Source: an uncultured Bacteroidaceae bacterium
GTDB lineage: Bacteria > Bacteroidota > Bacteroidia > Bacteroidales > Bacteroidaceae
Assembly: GCA_934364765.1 (NCBI GenBank)
Contig: CAKRMO010000082.1
Coordinates: forward strand, 1 to 5,816
DNA length: 5,816 nt
Direction: 5' to 3'
In this document: piece after piece, positions 1 to 5,816 of the stretch
Position numbering within the stretch: position 1 is the stretch's first letter
Layout of the letters: the number at the start of each line of letters is the position of its first letter
Made by a program: the position numbers and the translations under genes
The notes under the pieces: generated by a model
Told to the model about the DNA's origin: nothing
The model's input: only the letters and a program-made list of their open reading frames with translations
Databases searched by the model: none

Positions 1-1
1 C

Positions 2-940
2 CGCAAGCCGCTGCTTGCAGCCTGCGATGTTTATCGCCCGGCGGCTGTTGACCAGTTGAAGGTGCTTGGAGAGCAGATTGGCGTTCCTGTTTATTGCGAG
101 CCAAACTCCAAAGATCCTGTGAGCATAGCCCTTAACGCCATAAAGGAAGCCAAGGCAAAGGGAAATGATTTGGTTATCATCGACACGGCGGGCCGCTTGG
201 CTGTTGACGAGGAGATGATGAACGAAATATCAGCCATGAAAAATGCCGTAAAACCTGACGAAACGCTTTTTGTGGTCGACTCCATGACTGGTCAGGATGC
301 CGTGAACACTGCGAAGGAGTTTAATGAAAGGCTCGACTTTAACGGAGTGGTGCTTACAAAGCTTGATGGCGACACACGTGGTGGTGCGGCTCTTTCTATA
401 CGTACAGTGGTTGACAAGCCTATAAAATTCATAGGTACGGGAGAGAAAATGGAGGCTCTTGACGTATTCCATCCCATGCGAATGGCAGACCGCATTCTCG
501 GAATGGGAGACATTGTGTCTCTCGTGGAGCGTGCGCAGGAGCAGTATGACGAAAAGGCTGCACGCCGTTTGCAGAAGAAAATAGCCAAAAACCAGTTTGA
601 TTTTAATGATTTCTTGGCACAGATTGCCCAAATTAAGAAAATGGGCAACATTAAAGACCTTGTGTCTATGATTCCCGGCGTAGGAAAGGCTTTGAAGAAT
701 ATAGACATCGACGACAATGCTTTTAAGAGCATCGAGGCCATGATATATTCCATGACTCCCCAGGAACGCTCTAATCCGGATATGATAAACGGCAGTCGCC
801 GCCGCCGCATAGCCGCAGGTTCAGGCACGGATTTGCAGGAGGTGAACAGATTGCTGAAGCAGTTTGAGCAGACGCGCAAGATGATGCACCAGATGACTGG
901 CGGACGAATGCAGCAAATGATGGCAAGAATGAAGAAATAG
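2..940 (+). CDS. ffh: Signal recognition particle protein Ffh, 5'-truncated by window edge
   Basis: Ffh is the SRP54-type GTPase that binds 4.5S/SRP RNA and signal sequences of nascent inner-membrane proteins and docks with FtsY. The frame is open from base 2 to the TAG at 938-940, giving 312 residues; bacterial Ffh is about 440-450, so roughly 125 N-terminal residues (N domain and P-loop) lie upstream of the window. Visible GTPase motifs are DVYRPAA (bases 26-46), DTAGR (G3, 182-196), TKLDGDTRGG (G4, 356-385) and GTGEK (G5, 434-448). The methionine-rich M domain follows, with IPGVGK, a TPQER motif and the SRP-RNA-binding SRRRRIAAGSG motif (794-826), and a Met-rich tail (MMHQM, MQQMMARM). The TTG at 56 is internal and is not the start. 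All key residues expected in this part are present, so it reads as an intact housekeeping gene. folD follows after 23 bp. Confidence 0.97.
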   Translation, partial: RKPLLAACDVYRPAAVDQLKVLGEQIGVPVYCEPNSKDPVSIALNAIKEAKAKGNDLVIIDTAGRLAVDEEMMNEISAMKNAVKPDETLFVVDSMTGQDAVNTAKEFNERLDFNGVVLTKLDGDTRGGAALSIRTVVDKPIKFIGTGEKMEALDVFHPMRMADRILGMGDIVSLVERAQEQYDEKAARRLQKKIAKNQFDFNDFLAQIAQIKKMGNIKDLVSMIPGVGKALKNIDIDDNAFKSIEAMIYSMTPQERSNPDMINGSRRRRIAAGSGTDLQEVNRLLKQFEQTRKMMHQMTGGRMQQMMARMKK

Positions 941-963
941 GTTTTCCAACAAAATAAACGAAT
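941..963 (+). other. ffh-folD intergenic spacer
   Basis: This 23-bp gap is the longest non-coding stretch in the window. It is A/T-rich, has no inverted repeat long enough for a terminator and no GGAGG-like ribosome binding site before the folD ATG. Initiation in A-rich, Shine-Dalgarno-poor sequence is common in Bacteroidota. Read-through from ffh into folD is the simplest view. Confidence 0.6.
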
Positions 964-1842
964 ATGCAACTGATAGACGGAAAGCAGACAGCCGCCGCAA
1001 TAAAGGCGGAAATAGCGAAGGAAGTAGAAGCTCTTGTAAATGGCGGTTCGCGCCGCCCGTGCCTTGCGGCAATACTTGTGGGACACGACGGAGGCAGTGA
1101 AACATATGTGGCGAACAAGGTGAAGGCTTGCGAGGTGTGTGGCTTCAAATCGATATTGGTGAGATATGAAGAAACTGTTACCGAAGAGGAACTTTTGCAG
1201 AAGGTAAAAGAACTGAACGAGGACTCTGGCGTTGACGGAATAATAGTGCAGCTGCCTTTGCCCAAGCATATATCGGAGCAAAAAGTTATAGAGACGATAG
1301 ACTTCCATAAAGATGTTGACGGTTTCCATCCTATAAATGTCGGACGTATGGCTATCGGGCTGCCCGCATTTGTGTCGGCAACGCCAAAGGGAATAATGGA
1401 GCTGTTCAAGCGTTATGGAATAGAAACGTCGGGTAAGACCTGTGTGGTTCTCGGACGCAGCAACATCGTAGGGAAACCCATGGCGCAACTGATGATGCAG
1501 AAAAACAACGGAGACTCAACGGTTATAGTTTGCCATAGCCACACAAAAGACATAAAGGCTTTCTGCCGACAGGCAGACATAATCATAGCCGCTTTGGGAC
1601 AACCGGATTTTGTAACTGCAGATATGGTGAAACCCGGGGCTGTGATAATAGACGTAGGCACAACTCGTGTGCCGGATGCCACAAAAAAGAAGGGCTTCCG
1701 TCTGAACGGCGATGTGAAATTTGATGAGGTGGCTCCGCTTTGCTCGTATATTTCGCCAGTTCCCGGTGGCGTTGGTCCTATGACTATTTGCTCGTTAATG
1801 CAAAACACCTTGCTTGCGGCAACGCATAAACTGTACAAGTGA
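964..1842 (+). CDS. folD: Bifunctional methylenetetrahydrofolate dehydrogenase / methenyltetrahydrofolate cyclohydrolase FolD
   Basis: FolD is a cytosolic enzyme that interconverts 5,10-methylene-THF and 10-formyl-THF, using NADP+ and then a cyclohydrolase step, and so supplies one-carbon units for purines and formyl-Met. The 292-residue product has the usual family length. The catalytic YxxxK motif is Y48-K52 (YVANK); the conserved VQLPLP with Q96 and KDVDGFHP with D119 match the Lys/Gln/Asp triad known from the E. coli enzyme (K54, Q98, D121). The dinucleotide-binding loop [11 protein letters not shown] spans about residues 164-174, and the C-terminal signature [10 protein letters not shown] lies near residues 265-274. 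The ATG at 964 gives the normal N-terminus ([10 protein letters not shown]); no Shine-Dalgarno is seen before it, only A-rich sequence. The TGA shares its A with the ATG of the next gene, so folD is probably co-translated with the glycosyltransferase. Nothing is missing or unusual in the protein. Confidence 0.97.
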   Translation: MQLIDGKQTAAAIKAEIAKEVEALVNGGSRRPCLAAILVGHDGGSETYVANKVKACEVCGFKSILVRYEETVTEEELLQKVKELNEDSGVDGIIVQLPLPKHISEQKVIETIDFHKDVDGFHPINVGRMAIGLPAFVSATPKGIMELFKRYGIETSGKTCVVLGRSNIVGKPMAQLMMQKNNGDSTVIVCHSHTKDIKAFCRQADIIIAALGQPDFVTADMVKPGAVIIDVGTTRVPDATKKKGFRLNGDVKFDEVAPLCSYISPVPGGVGPMTICSLMQNTLLAATHKLYK

Positions 1843-1844
1843 TG
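1840..1844 (+). other. Stop-start overlap TGATG, folD to glycosyltransferase
   Basis: The folD stop TGA (1840-1842) and the next ATG (1842-1844) share one base. No Shine-Dalgarno precedes the ATG, so re-initiation by the terminating ribosome is the likely way this gene is started. This junction also decides the start codon: ATG at 1842 is preferred over GTG at 1839. Confidence 0.75.
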
Positions 1845-3242
1845 AAACAGACAATTACTTGTTTCGTGGCTTATGAACACGAAAATGTCGGAAATGTTCT
1901 CTTTGCAGTCAAGAGGTTGCCAAAAAGAATAAAACCGGAATCAACTTCGGCATTAAAGTATATGGCGAGTCATTGCAATACTCCGTATGTCTTGATTTCT
2001 GCAAAACCCGAACTTTTGCGTTTCACGGCAGAAACATTAACTCGCTTTTGTGGTTCGCTTGCCAATTCCAACGCGCTGATGGCCTATAGCGATTACATAG
2101 ACGAGCATGAGGACGGAAGTTTTACTGATCATCCGTTAATTGACTATACTGTAGGCTCTGTTAGCGATTCCTTTGAGTTTGGCAAGGCTGTGCTTGTGCC
2201 GTTGGAGGCTATAAGGAACTTTGCTTCCGAAACTACGAAATCATATTCCTTTGCTGGTGTTTACGCATTTCGTCTGTGGGCAAGCCGCGTGGGAAGCATT
2301 TTTCATGTAAAGGAGAAATTATATACGGCTGTGCAGGAAGACAAACGTAAGAGCGGACAAAAGCAATTTGACTATCTGAACCCGCTGCTCCACCGCCGTC
2401 AAAAAGAAATGGAGGCGGCGTTTACGGAATATCTTAAAGATATAAACGCCTATATATCCCCAAAGCAGATAAAAGCTGTTGACTTTTCAAAAGACGGAGG
2501 TTTCGAATGCGAGGCTTCTGTGGTAATTCCTGTAAGAAACCGTGTGCGTACTGTCGCAGATGCTGTGAACAGTGCCTTGTCGCAAGAGGCGAACTTTGAT
2601 TTCAATGTCATTGTTGTGGACAATCATTCTACGGACGGCACTACAGAAGTTCTTGCCGAGTTGGCAAAGAAAAACCCTCGTGTGGTGCATATAGTTCCCG
2701 AACGCGAGGATTTGGGAATCGGGGGATGCTGGCAGCTTGCAGCAGATGATAAAAGGTGCGGACGCTTTGCCGTACAGCTTGACAGCGATGATATATATTC
2801 TGACGCTCATACGCTTGAAAAAATTGTAAGCCGCTTCCACCGCACCCATGCGGCCATGGTTATAGGCAGCTATCGCCTTGTGGACTTCAAGTTGAACACT
2901 CTCCCGCCCGGGATTATAGACCATAGGGAGTGGACCTCGGCTAATGGCAGAAACAACGCCTTGCGCATAAATGGTCTTGGCGCACCGCGTGCATTCTATA
3001 CGCCTATGCTTCGTGAAATAAGATTTCCTAATACATCTTATGGTGAAGATTATGCGTTGGGACTTGCGTTTTCGCGAGAGCATTATCTTTCCAGAATATA
3101 CGATGTGCTTTATCTTTGCCGACGTTGGGAGGATAATTCTGACGCAGCCCTTTCGCAGGAGAAGATTAACAAGAACAATGCATATAAAGACAGTTTGCGT
3201 GCAGCGGAAATAGAGGCACGCAAGAAATTAAATGCAAAATGA
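1842..3242 (+). CDS. Family 2 (GT-A) glycosyltransferase with a degenerate second GT-A-like domain at the N-terminus
   Basis: The product has 466 residues, counted from the ATG at 1842; the GTG at 1839 is a weaker alternative adding one residue. The C-terminal half is a standard inverting GT-A domain: VVIPVRNR (227-234), VVDNHSTDGT (258-267), the metal/nucleotide-binding DSDD (314-317), a SYGEDY motif (399-404) whose E402/D403 fit the catalytic-base position of GT2 enzymes, and an LCRRW motif (425-429). It should transfer a sugar from a nucleotide-activated donor; donor and acceptor cannot be read from sequence. Residues 1-165 look like a second, shortened GT-A copy: TPYVLIS (47-53) aligns with the strand before a DxD, but AKPE stands there instead. 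It is followed by MAYSDYID (80-87) and DYTVGSVSDSFEFG (101-114), a pattern seen in GT2 relatives. No signal peptide or membrane helix is evident, so the protein is probably cytoplasmic. It is coupled to folD upstream and to the DUF4922 gene downstream. Confidence 0.85.
   Translation: MKQTITCFVAYEHENVGNVLFAVKRLPKRIKPESTSALKYMASHCNTPYVLISAKPELLRFTAETLTRFCGSLANSNALMAYSDYIDEHEDGSFTDHPLIDYTVGSVSDSFEFGKAVLVPLEAIRNFASETTKSYSFAGVYAFRLWASRVGSIFHVKEKLYTAVQEDKRKSGQKQFDYLNPLLHRRQKEMEAAFTEYLKDINAYISPKQIKAVDFSKDGGFECEASVVIPVRNRVRTVADAVNSALSQEANFDFNVIVVDNHSTDGTTEVLAELAKKNPRVVHIVPEREDLGIGGCWQLAADDKRCGRFAVQLDSDDIYSDAHTLEKIVSRFHRTHAAMVIGSYRLVDFKLNTLPPGIIDHREWTSANGRNNALRINGLGAPRAFYTPMLREIRFPNTSYGEDYALGLAFSREHYLSRIYDVLYLCRRWEDNSDAALSQEKINKNNAYKDSLRAAEIEARKKLNAK
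3239..3242 (+). other. ATGA overlap, glycosyltransferase to DUF4922 gene
   Basis: The ATG of the DUF4922 gene (3239-3241) overlaps the TGA of the glycosyltransferase gene (3240-3242). This is the classic 4-nt arrangement of translationally coupled genes and implies that the two proteins are made in related amounts. Confidence 0.8.
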
Positions 3243-4177
3243 ACGAAAGTCGAATGTTCCCCTCCGCTTCAGAAGTTGCCGTTTTTTTTGACAAGCAATT
3301 GGAGTGTTGGGAGGATGCGCGTTTGCGTTTTGAGGGACTGAAAGGTATAAAAACAAAAACGTTGTCTTTTGGTGGAACAGTATTGAATGCGCAGTTCAAT
3401 CCGTCAAGAATTGTTTCGACAGGGGCGAAAGTTGACAAAAATTCCATTGCAAAGCGTGCGTGTTTTCTTTGTGAGAAGAACCGTCCCGAACAGCAGATCA
3501 TGTTGCCCGCGTTTGGCGGACAGTATCAGGTTTTGGTAAATCCATTTCCTATTCTGGACGGGCATCTGACAATTCCCGCAAAAGAGCATACAGGCCAAAG
3601 CTTGAATGGAAAGTATCGCGATTTGTGTGAAATTGCAAATTCGCTTCAGGGGTATTTGGCTTTTTATAACGGTTCTAAATGCGGAGCTTCGGCTCCCGAC
3701 CATTTGCATTTCCAAGCTGGCAGGCGTGGTAATATTCCCATTGAGAGGGATTGGGCGAAGTATGAAAACAAGTTGCAACCTGTGTTTACTGACGGATTGT
3801 TTAGGATTGCTGGATATGCTTGCCCTGTTCTTGCAATAGTAGCCTCCAATGTGGATGAAAGCACGAAGGTTTTTGAAAAGCTGTATGCAAGGCTTCGGCT
3901 GGTAAGTCCTGAGGAGGAATTTCCGATAAATGTTATTGTTTGGAAAGAGGAATGCAATATTGTCTCTGTGGTTTTTCTTCGTAAAAAACACCGCCCCGAC
4001 TGCTATTTCGCCGAAGGGGATGAAAATATGATTGTCAGTCCGGGTTCTGTGGACATGGGCGGTTTGATTATAACCGCAAGGGAGGATGATTTCATAAAAC
4101 TTACTACTCAAAAGGCTTTCGGAATACTAAAAGAGGTAACTTTGTCTCAGCCGGAAATAGACCAAATTCTTAGGTAG
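3239..4177 (+). CDS. DUF4922-type protein, GalT/HIT-superfamily nucleotidyltransferase or phosphorylase (substrate unknown)
   Basis: I recognise this 312-residue protein as the Bacteroidales family usually labelled DUF4922; its reaction is not established to my knowledge. Visible motifs suggest the GalT/HIT fold. A CxxC pair (C75, C78) lies before VLVNPFPI (98-105) and HLTIPAKEH (109-117), followed by GASAPDHLHFQAG (149-161). The last contains H155-x-H157-x-Q159, the arrangement of the active-site HPHGQ of galactose-1-phosphate uridylyltransferase and of HLHFQ in GDP-L-galactose phosphorylases. By that analogy H157 would carry the nucleotidyl group, and C75, C78, H117 and H155 could hold a structural metal. 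The C-terminal SPGSVDMGGL and REDDF motifs (267-285) appear conserved in the family from memory. No signal peptide is seen, so it should be cytosolic. The start ATG overlaps the glycosyltransferase stop by 4 nt; an internal ATG at 3254 is less likely. Between a glycosyltransferase and a glycan-cleaving protein, a role in sugar-nucleotide metabolism is plausible but unproven. Confidence 0.8.
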   Translation: MNESRMFPSASEVAVFFDKQLECWEDARLRFEGLKGIKTKTLSFGGTVLNAQFNPSRIVSTGAKVDKNSIAKRACFLCEKNRPEQQIMLPAFGGQYQVLVNPFPILDGHLTIPAKEHTGQSLNGKYRDLCEIANSLQGYLAFYNGSKCGASAPDHLHFQAGRRGNIPIERDWAKYENKLQPVFTDGLFRIAGYACPVLAIVASNVDESTKVFEKLYARLRLVSPEEEFPINVIVWKEECNIVSVVFLRKKHRPDCYFAEGDENMIVSPGSVDMGGLIITAREDDFIKLTTQKAFGILKEVTLSQPEIDQILR

Positions 4178-4178
4178 T

Positions 4179-5504
4179 ATGAATGTTACGCGGCACAAAG
4201 TGGCAGTAGGAATAATGAGTGGGAAAGAGATTTCCTTTGTGCTTAAAGGAGGCTATCTGCTCAACGGCACAGTTTGCAAAGAACTAAACACAGCCGTAAT
4301 TGATAATGGCAAAATACATTTTGGCGGAGAGACATACGATGAATTGTTTTTTTCTCCGACGGATGCGGATTGTGTTTTTACTCTGAAAGGTGTGACTATT
4401 GGGAAGAAGTTTCATTGGGAGCGTAAGGAGGATGAGACTTTTTCCGGCTCTCTCAAGATAGTCATAGCCGACGGTTCGCTTGAAGCTATAAATATTGTGG
4501 ACGTTGAGGTGTATTTGCGCAGTGTCATTTCAAGTGAAATGAGTTGCAATGCCCCATTAGAGTATCTCAAAACACAGGCGGTTGTTTCCAGAAGTTGGGT
4601 TGTGCGTATTTTGCAATCACGCAAGGATAATGCTGTTGTTGCTCCTACGGAAGTCAATGATGTTTTTAATGGCATACCCAGACACATAAAATGGTATGAA
4701 AACGATGCCCATAAGCTTTTTGATGTTTGCGCCGATGACCACTGCCAGCGTTATGAGGGGCTTTCACACGCTGTAAACCCGGCGGCGGAAAAGGCGGTGG
4801 AGGAAACTTCCGGTGAAGTGCTTGTTTGCGACGGCGAAATATGCGATGCGCGTTTCTCAAAAAGTTGCGGAGGCGTTTCCGAACGCTTTTCAAGCTGCTG
4901 GGACAATACCGAAAAAGCTTATTTGCAGCCTGTGTTGGATGCGGCCGATGACAAAACTATACCCGATTTGACAAAGGAGGAGAATGCGGAAAACTGGATA
5001 CGCAGTGCACCAAGCGCGTTTTGCAACAGCAAAGACAACGAAGTTCTGTCCCAAGTTCTCAACGACTATGATTTGGAAACGAAGGATTTTTACCGTTGGC
5101 GAGTGGAATACGACGCAAAAGAGTTGTCCTCTTTGGTAAACAGTAAAACGGGAGTTGATTTCGGGTTTATAAAAAAACTCGTGCCGTTGCGGCGTGGCGC
5201 GAGCGGTAGAATAACAGAACTTCTGGTGGAAGGGACAAAAAGACAGATGATAATAGGGAAGGAACTTGAAATACGCCGCGTGCTGAGTGAAAGCCATCTT
5301 AAAAGTTCCGCTTTTGTTGTTGACCGCTTGGATGTTGACGAAGACGGAGTTCCTGCGCGTATAGTGCTTACAGGCGCAGGGTGGGGACACGGAGTGGGGC
5401 TTTGCCAAATAGGGGCGGCTGTAATGTCAGCCCAAGGATATGGCTACCGTGACGTTCTTCTTCATTATTTCAGAAACTCTAAAATAAAGAATATATATGT
5501 GTGA
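4179..5504 (+). CDS. SpoIID/LytB-domain protein (lytic transglycosylase family), without signal peptide
   Basis: SpoIID-family enzymes cleave the MurNAc-GlcNAc bond of peptidoglycan glycan strands lacking stem peptides. This 441-residue protein is almost entirely the SpoIID domain. VEVYLRSVISSEM (109-121) holds E120, which aligns with the catalytic Glu of SpoIID, followed by LEYLKTQAVVSRSW (127-140). H178, C184, H188 and C189 resemble the His/Cys zinc site described for Clostridioides difficile SpoIID, and RYEG, FSKSCGG (226-232) and the C-terminal GAGWGHGVGLCQIGA (399-413) are further family signatures. The N-terminus (MNVTRHKVAVGIM) starts directly in the first domain strand and has no hydrophobic segment. 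An in-frame TAG at 4158-4160 with no start codon between it and 4179 excludes a longer form. The 11 cysteines also fit a reducing cytoplasm. The gene starts 1 nt after the DUF4922 stop and overlaps the permease gene by 8 nt. Family assignment is secure; the cytoplasmic location and the real substrate are inference. Confidence 0.9.
   Translation: MNVTRHKVAVGIMSGKEISFVLKGGYLLNGTVCKELNTAVIDNGKIHFGGETYDELFFSPTDADCVFTLKGVTIGKKFHWERKEDETFSGSLKIVIADGSLEAINIVDVEVYLRSVISSEMSCNAPLEYLKTQAVVSRSWVVRILQSRKDNAVVAPTEVNDVFNGIPRHIKWYENDAHKLFDVCADDHCQRYEGLSHAVNPAAEKAVEETSGEVLVCDGEICDARFSKSCGGVSERFSSCWDNTEKAYLQPVLDAADDKTIPDLTKEENAENWIRSAPSAFCNSKDNEVLSQVLNDYDLETKDFYRWRVEYDAKELSSLVNSKTGVDFGFIKKLVPLRRGASGRITELLVEGTKRQMIIGKELEIRRVLSESHLKSSAFVVDRLDVDEDGVPARIVLTGAGWGHGVGLCQIGAAVMSAQGYGYRDVLLHYFRNSKIKNIYV
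5497..5504 (+). other. 8-nt overlap, SpoIID-type gene to AmpG-like permease
   Basis: The permease ATG lies 8 nt inside the end of the SpoIID-type gene, whose TGA is at 5502-5504. The sequence before it is A/T-rich without a Shine-Dalgarno, again suggesting that translation depends on the upstream gene. Confidence 0.75.
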
Positions 5505-5816
5505 TAAGAAAAGTGCCTCCGTGCATTCGGGAAAGGTATCGCCGTGGGCGTGGATACCTTCGCTGTATTTTGCCGAGGGAATACCTTATGTCATTGTAAT
5601 GACGCTTGCATTGGTGATGTTCAAGAATCTTGGCGTGAACAACGGCGATGCCGCGCTATATACAAGCTGGCTTTATCTGCCGTGGGTCATAAAGCCCTTT
5701 TGGAGTCCGCTTGTTGATTTGATGAAAACAAAACGCTGGTGGATATGGTCAATGCAATTGCTGATAGGCGCGGGGCTTGCCGGGTTGGCTTTCACCCTTA
5801 ATGTGAGCCTTCACAT
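5497..5816 (+). CDS. AmpG-like MFS permease, N-terminal part (cut by window end)
   Basis: An open frame runs from the ATG at 5497 to the window end, giving 106 residues of what is probably a ~420-residue, 12-helix transporter. After a short polar N-terminus there are hydrophobic stretches at about 17-42, 52-73 and 82-103, fitting helices 1-3. PWAWIPSLYFAEGIPY (16-31) and KPFWSPLVD (66-74) resemble the equivalent parts of E. coli AmpG (FxxGxP in helix 1, LWSPLMD before the 2-3 loop), and KTKRWW (77-82) is the basic cytoplasmic loop typical of MFS proteins. AmpG imports GlcNAc-anhydroMurNAc muropeptides across the inner membrane by proton symport; whether this protein carries the same substrate cannot be told from the N-terminus alone. 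An in-frame TAA at 5485-5487 leaves the ATG at 5497 as the only good start. It overlaps the SpoIID-type gene by 8 nt, supporting co-expression with it. Confidence 0.87.
   Translation, partial: MCDKKSASVHSGKVSPWAWIPSLYFAEGIPYVIVMTLALVMFKNLGVNNGDAALYTSWLYLPWVIKPFWSPLVDLMKTKRWWIWSMQLLIGAGLAGLAFTLNVSLH

Noticed and set aside
56..58. TTG as the start of the ffh reading frame
   Set aside because: The frame is open further upstream to base 2 and encodes the conserved DVYRPAA motif of Ffh, so the gene starts before the window.
292..1488. A long (398-codon) open frame on the - strand across ffh and folD
   Set aside because: It lies wholly antisense to two genes with intact catalytic motifs, crosses their junction, and its translation is a low-complexity mix rich in Cys, Ser, Arg and Phe with no recognisable domain. 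It is a by-product of codon use on the + strand.
1720..1754. Possible Bacteroidota-type promoter: TTTG at 1720-1723 and TATATTTC at 1747-1754, upstream of the glycosyltransferase
   Set aside because: The -7 element misses the final G of TAnnTTTG, the spacing is slightly long, and both lie in conserved folD codons. In A/T-rich sequence such matches are expected by chance.
1842..3242. Capsule or O-antigen gene cluster interpretation of the glycosyltransferase
   Set aside because: No Wzx, Wzy, chain-length regulator or further glycosyltransferases are present, and base composition does not obviously differ from neighbouring housekeeping genes, as it often does in such loci.
3606..3839. A 77-codon + strand frame within the DUF4922 gene
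   Set aside because: It overlaps the HLHFQ active-site region in another frame, has no family resemblance and no independent start signal.
3404..4111. A 235-codon open frame on the - strand inside the DUF4922 gene
   Set aside because: It is fully antisense to a gene with clear family motifs and contains no recognisable domain or start context.

Overview
The window comes from a member of the Bacteroidota, most likely the order Bacteroidales. This is an inference from four things: the closely packed ffh-folD pair, a glycosyltransferase and a DUF4922-type protein that I know mainly from Bacteroides and Prevotella relatives, the near absence of Shine-Dalgarno sequences before the starts, and a moderate base composition. 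I cannot name the genus. All six genes lie on the + strand and nearly every base is coding. The longest gap is 23 bp. I see no RNA gene, mobile element, CRISPR array, terminator or convincing promoter.

Layout: (1) 2-940, the 3' part of ffh, the protein subunit of the signal recognition particle; the first ~125 residues lie outside the window. (2) 964-1842, complete folD, of one-carbon/folate metabolism. (3) 1842-3242, a 466-residue protein with a clear C-terminal family-2 (GT-A) glycosyltransferase domain and what looks like a shortened, inactive GT-A copy in front. (4) 3239-4177, a DUF4922-type protein that appears to belong to the GalT/HIT nucleotidyltransferase-phosphorylase superfamily. 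(5) 4179-5504, a SpoIID/LytB-domain protein, a family of peptidoglycan lytic transglycosylases, here without a signal peptide. (6) 5497-window end, the N-terminal third of an AmpG-like MFS permease.

Genes 2 to 6 are joined by very short overlaps or a 1-nt gap (1-nt overlap, 4-nt overlap, 1-nt gap, 8-nt overlap), so they are probably translated from one message. The two housekeeping genes are followed by a four-gene set whose members all point to sugars: a glycosyltransferase, a probable sugar-nucleotide enzyme, a glycan-cleaving domain and a permease related to muropeptide importers. The most economical reading is a cell-wall glycan salvage or remodelling module working at the cytoplasmic face of the inner membrane. 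That reading is inference. The point most worth testing is why a SpoIID-type lytic enzyme is encoded with no export signal next to an importer.
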